A DNA stretch of 64,000 nucleotides from Silene latifolia (lineage: Eukaryota > Streptophyta > Magnoliopsida > Caryophyllales > Caryophyllaceae): contig NC_133537.1 of the NCBI RefSeq assembly GCF_048544455.1, positions 306,813,738-306,877,737 of the forward strand, in the 5' to 3' direction. Under the pieces are notes generated by a model, which had not been told where the DNA came from, did no database searches, and worked only from the letters and a program-made list of their open reading frames with translations. Of the stretch, positions 54,401 through 64,000 are shown piece by piece. Position numbers and translations under genes: made by a program. The number at the start of each line of letters is the position of its first letter. Position 1 is the stretch's first letter.

Positions 54401-54640
54401 ATCTTGCTTGTTAGTCCAAGTCAGATCACTACCAGTACTAGCCATGTCATCAAGTGAGCAAGAAGATAGACAAGCATTAAACTCCTGCATCTCAAGAAGT
54501 ACATGAGGATTATGGCTTCTTTTTTCTTCTGGACACCTAACAATATTGAAGTCCCCTAAAACAATATAGGGATCAGTAGAACAGTAGGCTCGAAGCTCAT
54601 TCCATAGAGCTTTATTTACATATGCAAAGGAATGCTATTG
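51452..54640 (-). mobile_element. L1-type LINE, 5'-truncated and decayed
   Basis: The poly-T at 51452-51481 is the A-tail of a minus-strand LINE. The body runs to about 54640, where the endonuclease coding part begins abruptly, so the 5' end is truncated, as is usual for LINEs. A clear target duplication was not found. It is more diverged from the two left-hand LINEs than they are from each other. Confidence 0.88.
51695..54530 (-). pseudogene. LINE ORF2 remains
   Basis: In minus-strand order: endonuclease end (IVLGDFNIVRCP near 54530; LTWTNKQDASTRVWSKLDRVL), linker, and RT with FGSSPGIDVFLSGFFKSAW, LISLIPKKMVATSVMDYRPISCC, FIKGRNIFENIM, LIKLDIRKAFDTLQW (motif A), GIRQGDPLSSYLFALSIDV (motif B) and HLVFAYDLMIFVRGD, where the catalytic FADD reads FAYD. 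The C-terminal part is at 52580-51700, and the usual zf-RVT region is largely lost. Several frame changes occur (for example near 54090, 53170, 52720 and 52000) and stops are present. Inactive. Confidence 0.88.
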
Positions 54641-55060
54641 TTTTCTATTCATGGTACGCAGACGTAACCTCAAAGATCAAACACGGAACATCTGATCCCA
54701 CAGGCACTGACAAGCTAAATCGCACACCTATCAAAGATAAACCAATTGGCCTAAACTAATGCAGTAGAGAAAGTCGGGATCGTATCCACATGGAGACAAT
54801 TGTGTTCTATTTGCAAATTATAGTATGTCCAAGTCACGAAATTGGGGGTTTGATTTGTTTACTAAAACTAAAGTAATGCAAGGAAGAGAAATTAGGCGTA
54901 GGAAATAATTAAAGCAAATATAGAGAGAAATACCTAGGATGGTCGGTTCACCACGGTCTACAACAATCTAAGGTAAGGTCAACGGTCAGCAATAAACGAG
55001 GTGGTGGTTTTTCTGGGTGGTGAAGACGGTTTCATAGGTCGGGGTTGTGGTTTTCGGGAG
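54641..55060 (-). repeat. Athila/Tat-like LTR remnant
   Basis: It has the block gtcgggatcgtatccacatgg followed by gagacaattgtg, and the wording (gcaaattatag, taatgcaaggaagag) resembles the ends of plant Athila/Tat LTRs such as 15897-16150. No borders were defined. Confidence 0.35.
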
Positions 55061-56009
55061 GTTTATTAGTAGTTTTGAAGAGAAGGGTGAGGTTTTGAAG
55101 TTTTCCGTAAATGAGGTGGTGGTTCAGTAGGGGTGGTGGTTAGATGGTGAGACATACGTCTTTCTAAGTACTATATTACTAGCTTTTAGGTGTTAGCATG
55201 GGGTTTGAGTGTATTTTTAAATAGGGGTATTTTGGTCTTTCTATAATATATTAACTTAACGAGTCAGGACTTGAATAAAATGATGATTCAGAATAAAATG
55301 TGGTGGGAGTTCGGATATATACAGTGTAATGTAGGCGGTTGCTTGTAATAAACGAAATACAAGGTGGTAGTTTGTAAAATACGATAAATATTAGGTGGTA
55401 AGTAACAATTTTCACTAGTTTGTGAGCCAAATTAACATAAAGTAAGGCCTTGCAACTTTTGTTATCTTCTAAAATTTACATTAATATAATGCATATTAAA
55501 TATAACTTTCAATAAATGTTACAAATTTAAAAATGAATATTTGAGTCCAAAATAATTAGTAATACGAAGTTCACATAAAATTTTATTGAATAGGTAAAGA
55601 CTTGTTTTATATATAATATATAAAAATAATTAGGGGCCACTTTTAAAATTTTGTAAAGGGCCTCGAAAATGTCCCGACGGCCCTGACTAATTGTTGTTCA
55701 CTGTTGTAACTTGTAACATTTCATCTGTCTTTATTCGGTCTATCTACCATCATCTCATCCCATCAATCAACCTCACCACCATTAAAATTCACCAACTCCA
55801 CCCCTGATTATTTTCGTGCACCACGACCACTCCGATGCATCAACCGCGTCACCTACTTGTCCTCATAACGAGCAGCCCAATCCTGATTCCGAACACCATC
55901 ATAACAGCACCATGAGCCGACCGTGCTCACACGCAACCCACTAAAGATGTACGATCAATTCCTGCATGGGCTAACTGTTATCAATAAAAAAGGTAAGCAA
56001 ATAATTGAG
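55061..56009. other. Unassigned stretch, G/T-rich then A/T-rich
   Basis: GGTGGT-rich segments lie at about 54999-55150. Low-complexity A/T follows, then 250 bp with C-rich Pro/Thr-like codons before the Gypsy remnant. No gene supported. Confidence 0.4.
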
Positions 56010-57909
56010 ACGAGGGTAAGGCCAATGTTGTGGCAGATGCTTTGAGTAGAAAGAGTGTACATTCGTTATGTAGAACTATGTCCTTGTTGAAGCTGAGGGA
56101 TGAGATGTCCAAGATGGGGATTCATAGGTTTCGAAAAGGGGATGCCATCGGGGACTTGACGATTGAACCAGACTTGTATGATGACATAAAGAGGAAACAA
56201 GAGCTCGGTCCAAAGATTCAAGAATGGAAATCAAGAGTAGAGAGTGGCATGGTTTTGAGGTTTTCTATCCACACAGATGGGAGTGTTCGTTTTGATGGGA
56301 GATGGTGTGTTCCTAGTGATGCGGACTTGAAAAGGGTGATCATGACGGAGGCTCATTGTACTCATTATTCAGTTCACCCAGGGGGTAAAAAGCTTTATAA
56401 GGACCTAAAGAAAACGTTTTGGTGGCCTAATATGAAGAAAGATGTGGCCGAGTTCGTGGCCAAGTGTCTAACTTGCCAGAGAGTAAAAGGTGAGCAACGT
56501 AGACCACAAGGTAAGATTCAGTCACTTGAGGTGCAGAGTGGAAGTGAGAGTCGATCTCTATCGACTTTATCGTGGGGTTACCAAGGACTCAGCAAGATAA
56601 CAATATGATTTGGGTGATCGTCGATCGTTTAACAAAGTCAGCTCACTTCATTCCGATGAAGGATACTTGGACTAAGAAACAATTAGCCTTGGGTTATAGG
56701 AAGCATGTGTTTCGGTTACATGGAGTGCCAAAGGACATAGTGTCAGATGGAGATGCGAGGTTTATATCACGGTTTTGGCAGGAGTTGCAGGATTTGATGG
56801 GAACTACCTTAAAGATGAGTACAGCTTTTCATCCTGCGACAGATGGTCAGACTGAGAGGACTATCAAGACCTTGGAGGACATGTTGAGAGCTTGTGCCAT
56901 GAAGTTTGGTGGAAGTTGGGAAGATAGGCTTGACTTGATTAATTGAGTTTTCATACAACAACAGCTATCACACCAGCATTGGGATGACACCGTTTGAGGC
57001 TTTGTATGGCAGGAAGTGCAGGAGTCCAGTTTGTTGAGACGACAGTGCAGAGATAGTGGTTTTAGGACCACAGATGGTGAAGGATATGATTGAGCAAGTT
57101 CACATGATTCGTCAAAAGATGAAAGCAGCTCAAGACCGCCAAAAGAGTTATACAGATTTGCACCGCAGGGACATTGATTTCGCAGTAGGTGACAAGGTCC
57201 TTTTGAAAGCGTCACCTATGCGAGGGGTGATGAGGTTTGGCAAGAAAGGGAAGTTGAGCCAGAAGTTTATCGGCCCGTATGAGAACTTAGATCGCATAGG
57301 TGAAGTAGTCTACCGGTTAGCTTTACCACCATCGTTGGATCGAGTTCACAACGTGTTTCATGTTTCGCAACTCCGGAAGTATGTGAGTGATCCGTCACAT
57401 GTGCTTGAGGTTGAGAACATAGAGCTAGATGTGACTCTAACTTATGCGGAGGTTCCCAAAGAGATCTTAGACCGAAAAGTGCGCAAGACAAGGAATGGTG
57501 AGACCGTCTTACTAAAAGTACTTTGGACTAATCACAATGTGGAAGAGGCCACATGGGAACCAGAGGAGTTGATGCGAGAGCGTTTTTCTCACCTTTTGGA
57601 TCAGTTATGTTTGGTTACGAGGACATAACCGTTGTCTTTTAAGGGGGGTAGGAGATGGTCGCACGCTTGTTTTTGTTGTTTTTGGGATTAGCTGGGGTTC
57701 ACATAGTTATGTTTTGTCATCTTTTCGAGTTTGATTTGGGTGTGTTGTCATGTATAGTGGGAGTTGTTGGTACTTGGGGTAGTTGTTGTTGTTGTTGTTG
57801 AGCATTTGTGTTGTGTTTGTTGGTTTTGTTTTGAGTATGGTATGAACTTCGGGGACGAAGTTCTTTTTAAGGAGGGAAGACTATAATACCACGCTTTTCT
57901 AAGTCCTGT

Positions 57910-58054
57910 TACTCGGCCGAATAGGGCTTACTTGACCGAGTAATGCATCGTGTGTTTCTGGTCAGGCTACTGTCCAGGAATACTCGGCCGAGTAACGTAA
58001 TACTCGACCGAGTAAGGGATACTCGGCCGAGTATTCTCTATACTCAACCGAGTA
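57910..58054. promoter_or_regulatory. Palindrome ladder TACTCGGCCGAGTA
   Basis: 14-bp palindromes start at 57910, about 57930, 57981, 58001, 58020 and 58041, so neighbours are 19-21 bp apart. The copies at 57981 and 58020 are perfect; the others have one or a few changes. Confidence 0.82.
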
Positions 58055-58585
58055 TCCGGTCCGACGGGGATTATTTCCGCGGTTTGATTAAAGACGATTA
58101 GAGTTATTAAGTGAGATTTACTGTTTCGCTTTTCACTTTTTACAAAATCCTAAAACATTCTACGTAACTCTAATCACCTCTAATCTCTCCCAAGATCGTT
58201 GATTGTTCGTGAGTCCTTGTTCTTTCCTCTCTTGGGCCGATTGCGTCGGTAAGCAACTAGTTCTATAAGTTTTGTCAGTTTGTCTTTTAGGATTTACCCT
58301 AGTATTGGAATTTGGGGAAAAGGGTTGTTTTACATGATTGTGATTGGATTGTATGATTGTTGTTAAGTGGAGAATTCGTAAAAGAGCAGTTCTAGCTTCC
58401 TTGTTGACTCATATCAGATTTGTGCTAATGTAGGGTTTCCCTACTCAGTTGATTGTGTAATTAATTTTAGATTGATGATTGTGATGTTGTGATTTAATTG
58501 ATATGGTAATATTGTTGTTGATTTTACTTTGGAATATCAGAGTTGGGATGGATTGATTATGAGTGTGAGGTGCGTCCTCGGCTGA

Positions 58586-58790
58586 GTGGAGTCACTTGCG
58601 GGAGTGGCTTCACGCCCTTGATTCACCCTTTGTGGAACCCGCCACAAGAGGGGATGTGCACATTAAGGAACATGGGTTGTTGCTCGTTGTGTCGAGCGGG
58701 GCTTAGGTGGGCAAGGCTGCGGTCCCCCACTGGCGGTGAGGATTACCTGTCACGGCAGTAATCTGGCAAAGCTACACACTTAGTGTGTAG
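58586..58790 (+). other. Hairpin array in Tekay LTR
   Basis: Six successive inverted repeats: GTGGAGTC/GGCTTCAC (58586-58613, two G-U), TTGTGG/CCACAA (58630-58647), GCTCG/CGAGC (58682-58697), GTGGG/CCCAC (58707-58730), GATTAC/GTAATC (58741-58763), CTACACACT/AGTGTGTAG (58772-58790). Loops differ from one another. Confidence 0.7.
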
Positions 58791-59229
58791 TCAGTTATGA
58801 GATGAGATTGTGAATTGGAGATGATTGTGGAATAGTTGCTTTGACATCGTTGTATTCTGTCTTATTTTGATTATGCAGTGATCTGAACCCATTGTTGTTT
58901 TGTAAATATGTGGTGACCCATTCGGAGATGGTGAGAAGATTGTGACAGGTGATGATTGTCTTTAGCTACGGGGACAAGATGGGGAGTTATCACTTCAAGT
59001 CTAGCTTCCGCTATTACGAGTTTAATTGTTTTGATTTCAGTTGTATTGAGTTTAGCCGACATTTCTTTTGAGTTGGTTTTAAGACATTGTAACCGTTTAA
59101 ACATTATACTTTAACAAATGTTGTGGAATGATTTCTTTTGATATACTATCCTCGGGCAACCGAGATGGTAACAGTCTCTCATTCTAGGGTGGTCCTTGGT
59201 AAGGCACCTTGGTATGTGGGGGTGTTACA

Positions 59230-59428
59230 GTTTTCTTCGAATTTTAGAAGAAAGGTTGTATGCAAATGGAATTACCTTGGTAAATGGATATTTTCTAAAA
59301 ATGGTAGTGTATTATTACTTGGTTGTTACACCATTAATATAAGGGTTTCTAAGAAGCTAATTTTGCATTACAAAGTCGACATAGGAGTAGGAATTCGTAG
59401 TGTTAACTATAGCCGTAAAGAGGCTAAA
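59230..59428. other. Short unassigned spacer
   Basis: No ORF or terminal repeat. It separates two chromovirus LTR sequences. Confidence 0.5.
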
Positions 59429-59540
59429 TGTAATACCCAGGATATTTAAGAACGCTGTTGACCGATCTTGTTGACCAAACAGACCTTAGGGATGAATGGG
59501 TGAGGGATCAGGCTTGTAACATGAGTTTTATAGGATTATT

Positions 59541-59629
59541 TACTCGACCTAGCTGAGGCTACTCGGCCGAGTATCACCTATACTGATCGAGAGCCTACTC
59601 GGCCGAGTACTCCCGTACTCGACCGAGTA
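59541..59629. promoter_or_regulatory. Palindrome ladder TACTCGGCCGAGTA, second LTR
   Basis: Units start at 59541 (half), 59560, 59581 (half), 59596 and 59616, steps 15-21 bp. The ladder ends 22 bp before TATAAA at 59651. Confidence 0.8.
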
Positions 59630-59650
59630 TGGCTGCTGTCGACACGTTAA

Positions 59651-59656
59651 TATAAA
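59651..59656 (+). promoter_or_regulatory. LTR TATA box
   Basis: TATAAA in gttaatataaacgcaag, directly after the ladder. Confidence 0.65.
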
Positions 59657-59829
59657 CGCAAGTTCGCGAGATTCATTTCATTTCTCATTTCCTCGACACT
59701 TTCTCTTTCTCTAACCCTAGCCTACCTCCCTCCCCTATCACTGTAACACCCCGTAATTTCGGACCATTATTACCTATACTCCTTCACCCAGGTTCACCTC
59801 TTCTCCCTCTGATCCAAACAAGAGGAGAT

Positions 59830-62800
59830 TTGTTTCTACTGTGCAAGTTAACCGGGGTGGTCAATCTTCAGCTCTTAACAACAATAAAGGTGCTAAAGAC
59901 CGAGTGTGCTATAAGCGCAAGAAACAAAGACATCCTGGTAAATGCTTCGTTGATCCTATCATATGCTTTTCTTGAAACAAACCGGGCCACAAGGCCAATG
60001 TTTGCCCGGAGAAGAAGGTGACGGCTCCTACTACTCCTGCTGCCCCAGTGAGGCCGAAAGGCCGTATTTTTGTCATGAGCCGAGCAGAAGCTGAGGCACA
60101 CCCTGATATCATTACTGGTACATTTTCTATTTTTGATGTTCCCTGTTTGGTACTATTTGATACGGGTGCCTCTTTATCTTTTATTTCAATGAAACTCTCT
60201 GATAAATTATCACTTGAATCATCACATGGAGAAAGCACATCTATATCCTTACCCTCTGGTGATGTCTTTTCCTGTTCTAAAATCTATCCGGAAATCCCTA
60301 TTTCTATTGCGGGATCTATATTTCCAGCAAATCTTTTCCAATTTCCGCTTGAAGAATTTGATGTCATTTTGGGCATGGATTGGTTACATACTTATCATGC
60401 TCGATTTGAATGTCGGGACCAGAAAATAATTCTTACAAGCCCTTCAGGTCACCGTGTGTCTTATCAAATGGTTAAAAGACAAACCGGTACTAAATTAATT
60501 TCTGCTATGAAGTTTGTCAATGCGATGAAAAAGGGTCATCAAGCCTTCTTGTGTATGGTGACTCCTTCAAAGTCTTCCTCTCTGCCTCCTAAAGAGAATG
60601 TTCCTGTAGTATGTGAATTTCCCGATGTTTTTCCTGATGAGCTACCGGGAATTCCTCCTAAAAGGGAAGTTGAATTTACTATTGATCTCATTCCTGGTAC
60701 CGGCCCTATTGCTAAAGCTCCTTATAGGCTGGCACCGTCTGAAATGAAAGAGCTGAAGGCTCAGCTGGATGATTTGATTACCAAAGGTTTTATCCGACCT
60801 AGCTCTTCACCTTGGGGTGCTCCTGTTCTCTTTGTAAGAAAGAAGGATGGATCTATGCGGTTATGCATAGATTATCGTGAAATTAACCGGGTTACTATCA
60901 AGAATAAATATCCTCTTCCTAGAATTGATGATCTTTTCGACCAACTCCGAGGTGCTTCCACTTTTTCTAAAATTGACCTTCGTTCGGGCTATCATCAAAT
61001 TCCAGTCCGAGAAGCTGATATTCCTAAAACCGCTTTCAGTACGAGATATGGTCATTTCGAGTTTACAGTGATGCCATTCGGATTGACCAATGCTCCAGCA
61101 GTATTCATGGATCAGATGAACCGTACTTTCAGAGAACACCTTGACAAATGCGTTGTAGTGTTCATTGATGACATCCTGATCTATTCTAAATCTGAAAAAG
61201 AACATGCCAAACACCTTCGTGTTATTTTAGAGATTCTGCGCCGTGAAAAATGGTATGCTAAATTCTCTAAATGTGAGTTCTGGTTACCTAAAGTGACCTT
61301 CCTTGGGCACGTCATTTCGAAAGAGGGCGTTATGGTAGATCCTGCCAAAATCGAAGCCGTTGTTAGTTGGAAAAGTCCGACCAATGTTTCTGAAATCCGT
61401 AGTTTCCTTGGCTTGGCGGGTTACTATCGGCGGTTTGTGAAGGATTTTTCAAAGATTGCTAGGCCGATGACTCAGTTGCTGAAGAAAGAGTCTAAATTTG
61501 TGTGGTCTGAGGAGTGTGAAAATGCCTTCCAGGAATTGAAAAAGAGGTTGACTACCGCTCCGGTGTTGACCTTACCTGAAGAAGGAGTGTACTTTGATGT
61601 TTACTGTGATGCTTCTAAGCATGGTATAGGTTGTGTCTTGATGCAAGAAGGGAAAGTCATTGCGTATGCCTCTCGACAGCTTAGAGTTCATGAAGTTAAC
61701 TACCCGACTCATGATCTTGAATTAGCTGCGGTGGTGCATGCTTTGAAGATTTGGAGACACTACCTCATTGGAGTCCATTGCAACATCTACACCGACCACA
61801 AAAGCCTGAAATATCTCTTTACCCAAAAAGAGCTGAACATGAGACAAAGAAGATGGTTGGAATTGGTGAATGACTATGATGCCGATCTAATTTATCACGA
61901 AGGAAAAGCTAATGTGGTGGCTGATGCTCTTAGCAGAAAATCCAGTCACTCTTTGAATTCTTTTCGGGAATTACCTCCTGAACTTGCTTTAGAACTTCAA
62001 AAATTAGGAATAAGCCTTGTAAAAAGGGGCTCTAATCATCTTGATGCCATGTCAGCCGAACCTGATTTCTACCGTGAGATTCGTGCTTGCCTTCCCGATG
62101 ATCTTACTTTCAAATCCATTCGAGCTAAAATTCATCTTGGGCAAGCTAAGGATTGTAAGATTGATGATGATGGGTATCTTCGTTATCATGGTAGAATCTA
62201 TGTTCGAGGAGCGGTGATTTGAGAAAAAGAATTCTTGATGAAGCACACCTCTCTCCTTACTCCGTTCATCCGGGAGGTACCAAAATGTACAAAGATTTGA
62301 GATTGCAATTCTGGTGGCCTAGGATGAAGATTGAAGTTGTGGAGTATGTCAGTAAATGCCTCACCTGCCAGAAAGTAAAGATAGAGCATCAAAAGCCCGG
62401 GGGTTTGCTTCAACCCTTGGATGTTCCTCTTTGGAAATGGGAGTCTATTTCCATGGATTTTGTGATGGCTTTACCCAGGACTTCCACGGGGAAGAATCTT
62501 TGTTTGGGTGATTGTTGACCGATTGACTAAGTGTGCTCGGTTTATTCCCATCAAAGAGACCTGGAGATTAGAAGTTCTAGCTCGTGCCTATGTGGATGAA
62601 ATAGTGCGCTATCATGGGATTCCTAAAGATATAGTCTCGGCCCAGGGACCCTCGATTTTGTTCTCGTTTTCGGACTACATTACAGGAGGCCTTGGGTAGT
62701 AAACTATTGATGAGCACTGCTTTTCACGCCGCCACTGATGGTCAAACTGAGAGAACAATTCAAACTTTAGAGGATCTTCTTCGTGCCTGTGCCTTAGATT

Positions 62801-63495
62801 TCCAAACTTCCTGGGAGAAATGTTTACCTCTGGTTGAGTTCTCTTACAACAATGACTATCAAGCCTCCATTAAAATGGCACCATATGAAGCTCTGTACGG
62901 TAGAAAATGTCGTACTCCAGTCTGTTGGGATCAAACCCAAAATGTTCCAATGTTAGGACCTGATTTGGTGACCGAGTCCGTTGAACAAGTTAAGATCATT
63001 CGGGAGCGGATGAAAGCCGCTCAGGATCGTCAAAAATCATATCTTTGATGTCCGTCGTCGACCACTTTCTTTTGAGGTTGATGATCAAGTATTCCTTAAA
63101 GTGTCACCTATGAAAGGGGTGAAACGGTTTGGCGTAAAAGGGAAGCTGAGCCCTAGATATATTGGACCTTTCCGGGTGATTGAAAAGATTGGTCCTGCTG
63201 CTTACCGTTTAGAATTGCCCCAAATCTGAGCAAGGTTCACAATGTCTTCCATGTTTCTCAGTTGAGGAAGTACGTTAGTGACCCTAGCCATATCATCCAA
63301 GAAGAGATTCTTGAATTGGAGCCTAACTTGGTGGTTGAAGAAAGGCCAATTCGGATTCTTGAAAAAGCCAATAAGCAACTTAGGAGCAAAGTTGTACCTC
63401 TAGTCCGTGTTCTTTGGCGTTGTGGAAATGTCGAAGAAGAGACTTGGGAGACTCAAGCTTCTATGTTAGCTAAATATCCTGAATTATTCTCGTAA
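59830..63495 (+). pseudogene. Chromovirus gag end and pol
   Basis: Parts: zinc-knuckle region about 59880-60020; aspartic protease with DTGAS at 60159-60173 and ILGMDWL; RT about 60640-61360 ([33 protein letters not shown], catalytic FIDD at about 61160); RNase H about 61590-61950 ([25 protein letters not shown]); zinc finger and integrase about 62230-63050 (HLSPYSVHPGGTKMYKD, CLTCQKVKIEHQKPGG, ATDGQTERTIQTLEDLLRA); chromodomain-like end about 63380-63490 (LVRVLWRCGNVEEETWE). RT before integrase plus a chromodomain is diagnostic of Gypsy chromoviruses. Fossil; the gag end and integrase region are interrupted. Confidence 0.92.
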
Positions 63496-63869
63496 GGTAT
63501 TCCTTTTCTTACTCTTTTTCCGCGTTACTAAGCCGTATTTAATCATAATCAGTAAAGATATTATTCTTATTATAGAATTTTAAACTAAAATTTTGAAAAT
63601 GCTTTTATAATTTTTAATGGTTTTAACATTAATGAGTGTTAAATCTCGTTATTGGAGACGTCCCAATAATGGGTTTTCTCATTTATTAGTGTAGAAATAT
63701 TTTTATATTTTGATATGAAATGTGGTTGTTCTTGTCTGATCAACAAGAGTATCACCGTTTCATTGAAAAGATATCTATATTTTTCTTATGATTATATTAT
63801 TAAGATGTTGTTTACTATAATTTCTCCTTCTAAGTTTCGAGGACGAAACTTTTTAAAAGGAGGGGTGAT

Positions 63870-64000
63870 TGTAACACCCCGTAATTTCGGACCATTATTA
63901 TATTGCGGAAGTAATTTATTAATCAAGTAAAATTTGATATTAATGTATTTGAAGTAATCATAATTCAAAGAAATATAATTCTATTATATTTTGAAGTAAA
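63870..64000 (+). repeat. Chromovirus 3' LTR, first 131 bp
   Basis: TGTAACACCCCGTAATTTCG follows the polypurine tract and matches 59742 onward for about 30 bases. The rest lies beyond the window. Confidence 0.9.

Larger units (their letters stand above)
56010..59229 (+). mobile_element. Tekay/Del-type chromovirus, 3' half with 3' LTR
   Basis: It starts inside the end of RNase H ([15 protein letters not shown]), then the H2C2 zinc finger and integrase (HYSVHPGGKKLYKDLKKTFWW, CLTCQRVKGEQRRPQGK, about 56330-57000), then the integrase C-terminus and a chromodomain (about 57430-57610; VLLKVLWTNHNVEEATWEPE), a polypurine tract (aaggagggaaga, about 57870-57880) and the LTR 57882-59229. Gag, protease and RT are not in the window. 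Fossil, with a few breaks in the part present. Confidence 0.88.
57882..59229 (+). repeat. Tekay-type 3' LTR, 1,348 bp
   Basis: It starts ctataatacc after the polypurine tract and ends ggggtgttaca. It contains a palindrome ladder near its start and a hairpin array in its second half. No clear TATA box was found. Confidence 0.8.
59429..59741 (+). repeat. Partial chromovirus-type LTR
   Basis: It starts TGTAATACCCAGG, carries a palindrome ladder (59541-59629) and a TATA box (59651-59656), and is cut off at 59742 by the next element. It is a different family from the LTR at 57882, by the sequence outside the palindromes. Confidence 0.65.
59742..64000 (+). mobile_element. Tekay/Del-type chromovirus (runs off the right edge)
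   Basis: Both ends begin with the same LTR start, TGTAACACCCCGTAATTTCG: the left end at 59742 (incomplete LTR) and the 3' LTR from 63870. Between them are the gag knuckle region, protease, RT, RNase H, integrase and chromodomain in Gypsy order, then a polypurine tract (aaaaggaggggtga, about 63856-63869). Its 3' LTR is cut by the window edge, so age cannot be judged. Broken, with roughly half a dozen breaks, though protease to RNase H reads openly. Confidence 0.92.

Noticed and set aside
54999-55150. G-quadruplex-like GGTGGT/GGGG run
   Set aside because: The runs are mostly GG, with too few GGG tracts for a firm call, and there is no functional context.

Overview
The window is plant nuclear DNA that is almost entirely transposable elements. 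The evidence is three L1-type LINEs with plant ORF1/zf-RVT architecture, Copia elements, Athila- and Tekay/Del-type Gypsy elements, CACTA, MULE, Helitron, Tourist and Stowaway elements, and plant-type captured gene pieces (Nudix hydrolase, thaumatin-like). A eudicot is likely; Caryophyllales is a guess from general look only. No rRNA, tRNA gene or CRISPR array was seen.

Layout. 1-2063: 3' half of an L1 LINE, lying against the 3' end of an old Copia element (2064 to about 4140, + strand). About 4141-10626: 3' part of an Athila-like Gypsy element, split by a complete L1 LINE (4246-9117) that carries target duplications. 10675-30238: a minus-strand Copia element with a 5-bp target duplication. 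Inside its gag region sits a minus-strand Athila-type element (15897-26946, own 5-bp duplication) that has gag-protease and the Athila-specific ORF but no recognisable RT, RNase H or integrase. 30581-34050: older Copia gag/protease remains split by a solo LTR (31772-33325). 34060-37740: minus-strand Copia RT/RNase H remains split by a non-autonomous CACTA element (34722-37597) carrying pieces of two host genes. 37741-38790: LTR-like remnant with a striking hairpin array.

38907-51450 is the least repetitive part. It holds a Mutator-like MITE, a Helitron, a Tourist-like MITE, Stowaway copies, a long-TIR MULE and a SINE end. It also holds the one plausible resident gene: a small two-coding-exon gene at 46441-47691 whose introns hold much of the sequence around it. 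A Ulp1/MULE-associated gene fragment follows at 50302-51411. 51452-54640 is a decayed minus-strand LINE. 56010-64000 holds two Tekay-type chromovirus copies and a partial LTR between them.

The most unusual signals are structural. (1) A run of hairpins at 37780-38619 keeps a near-constant 14-base loop while the stem sequence changes with pairing preserved. A second run of unrelated hairpins sits at the comparable place in the Tekay LTR at 57882-59229. (2) Several LTR families carry their own short palindrome, repeated every ~20 bp and usually just upstream of a TATA box. In the young Athila-type element the two LTRs differ mostly inside this ladder, and a longer ladder of the same palindrome lies ahead of its second ORF. 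(3) The CACTA element carries spliceable pieces of a Nudix hydrolase and a thaumatin-like gene. All coordinates, counts and divergences were read by eye without alignment software.
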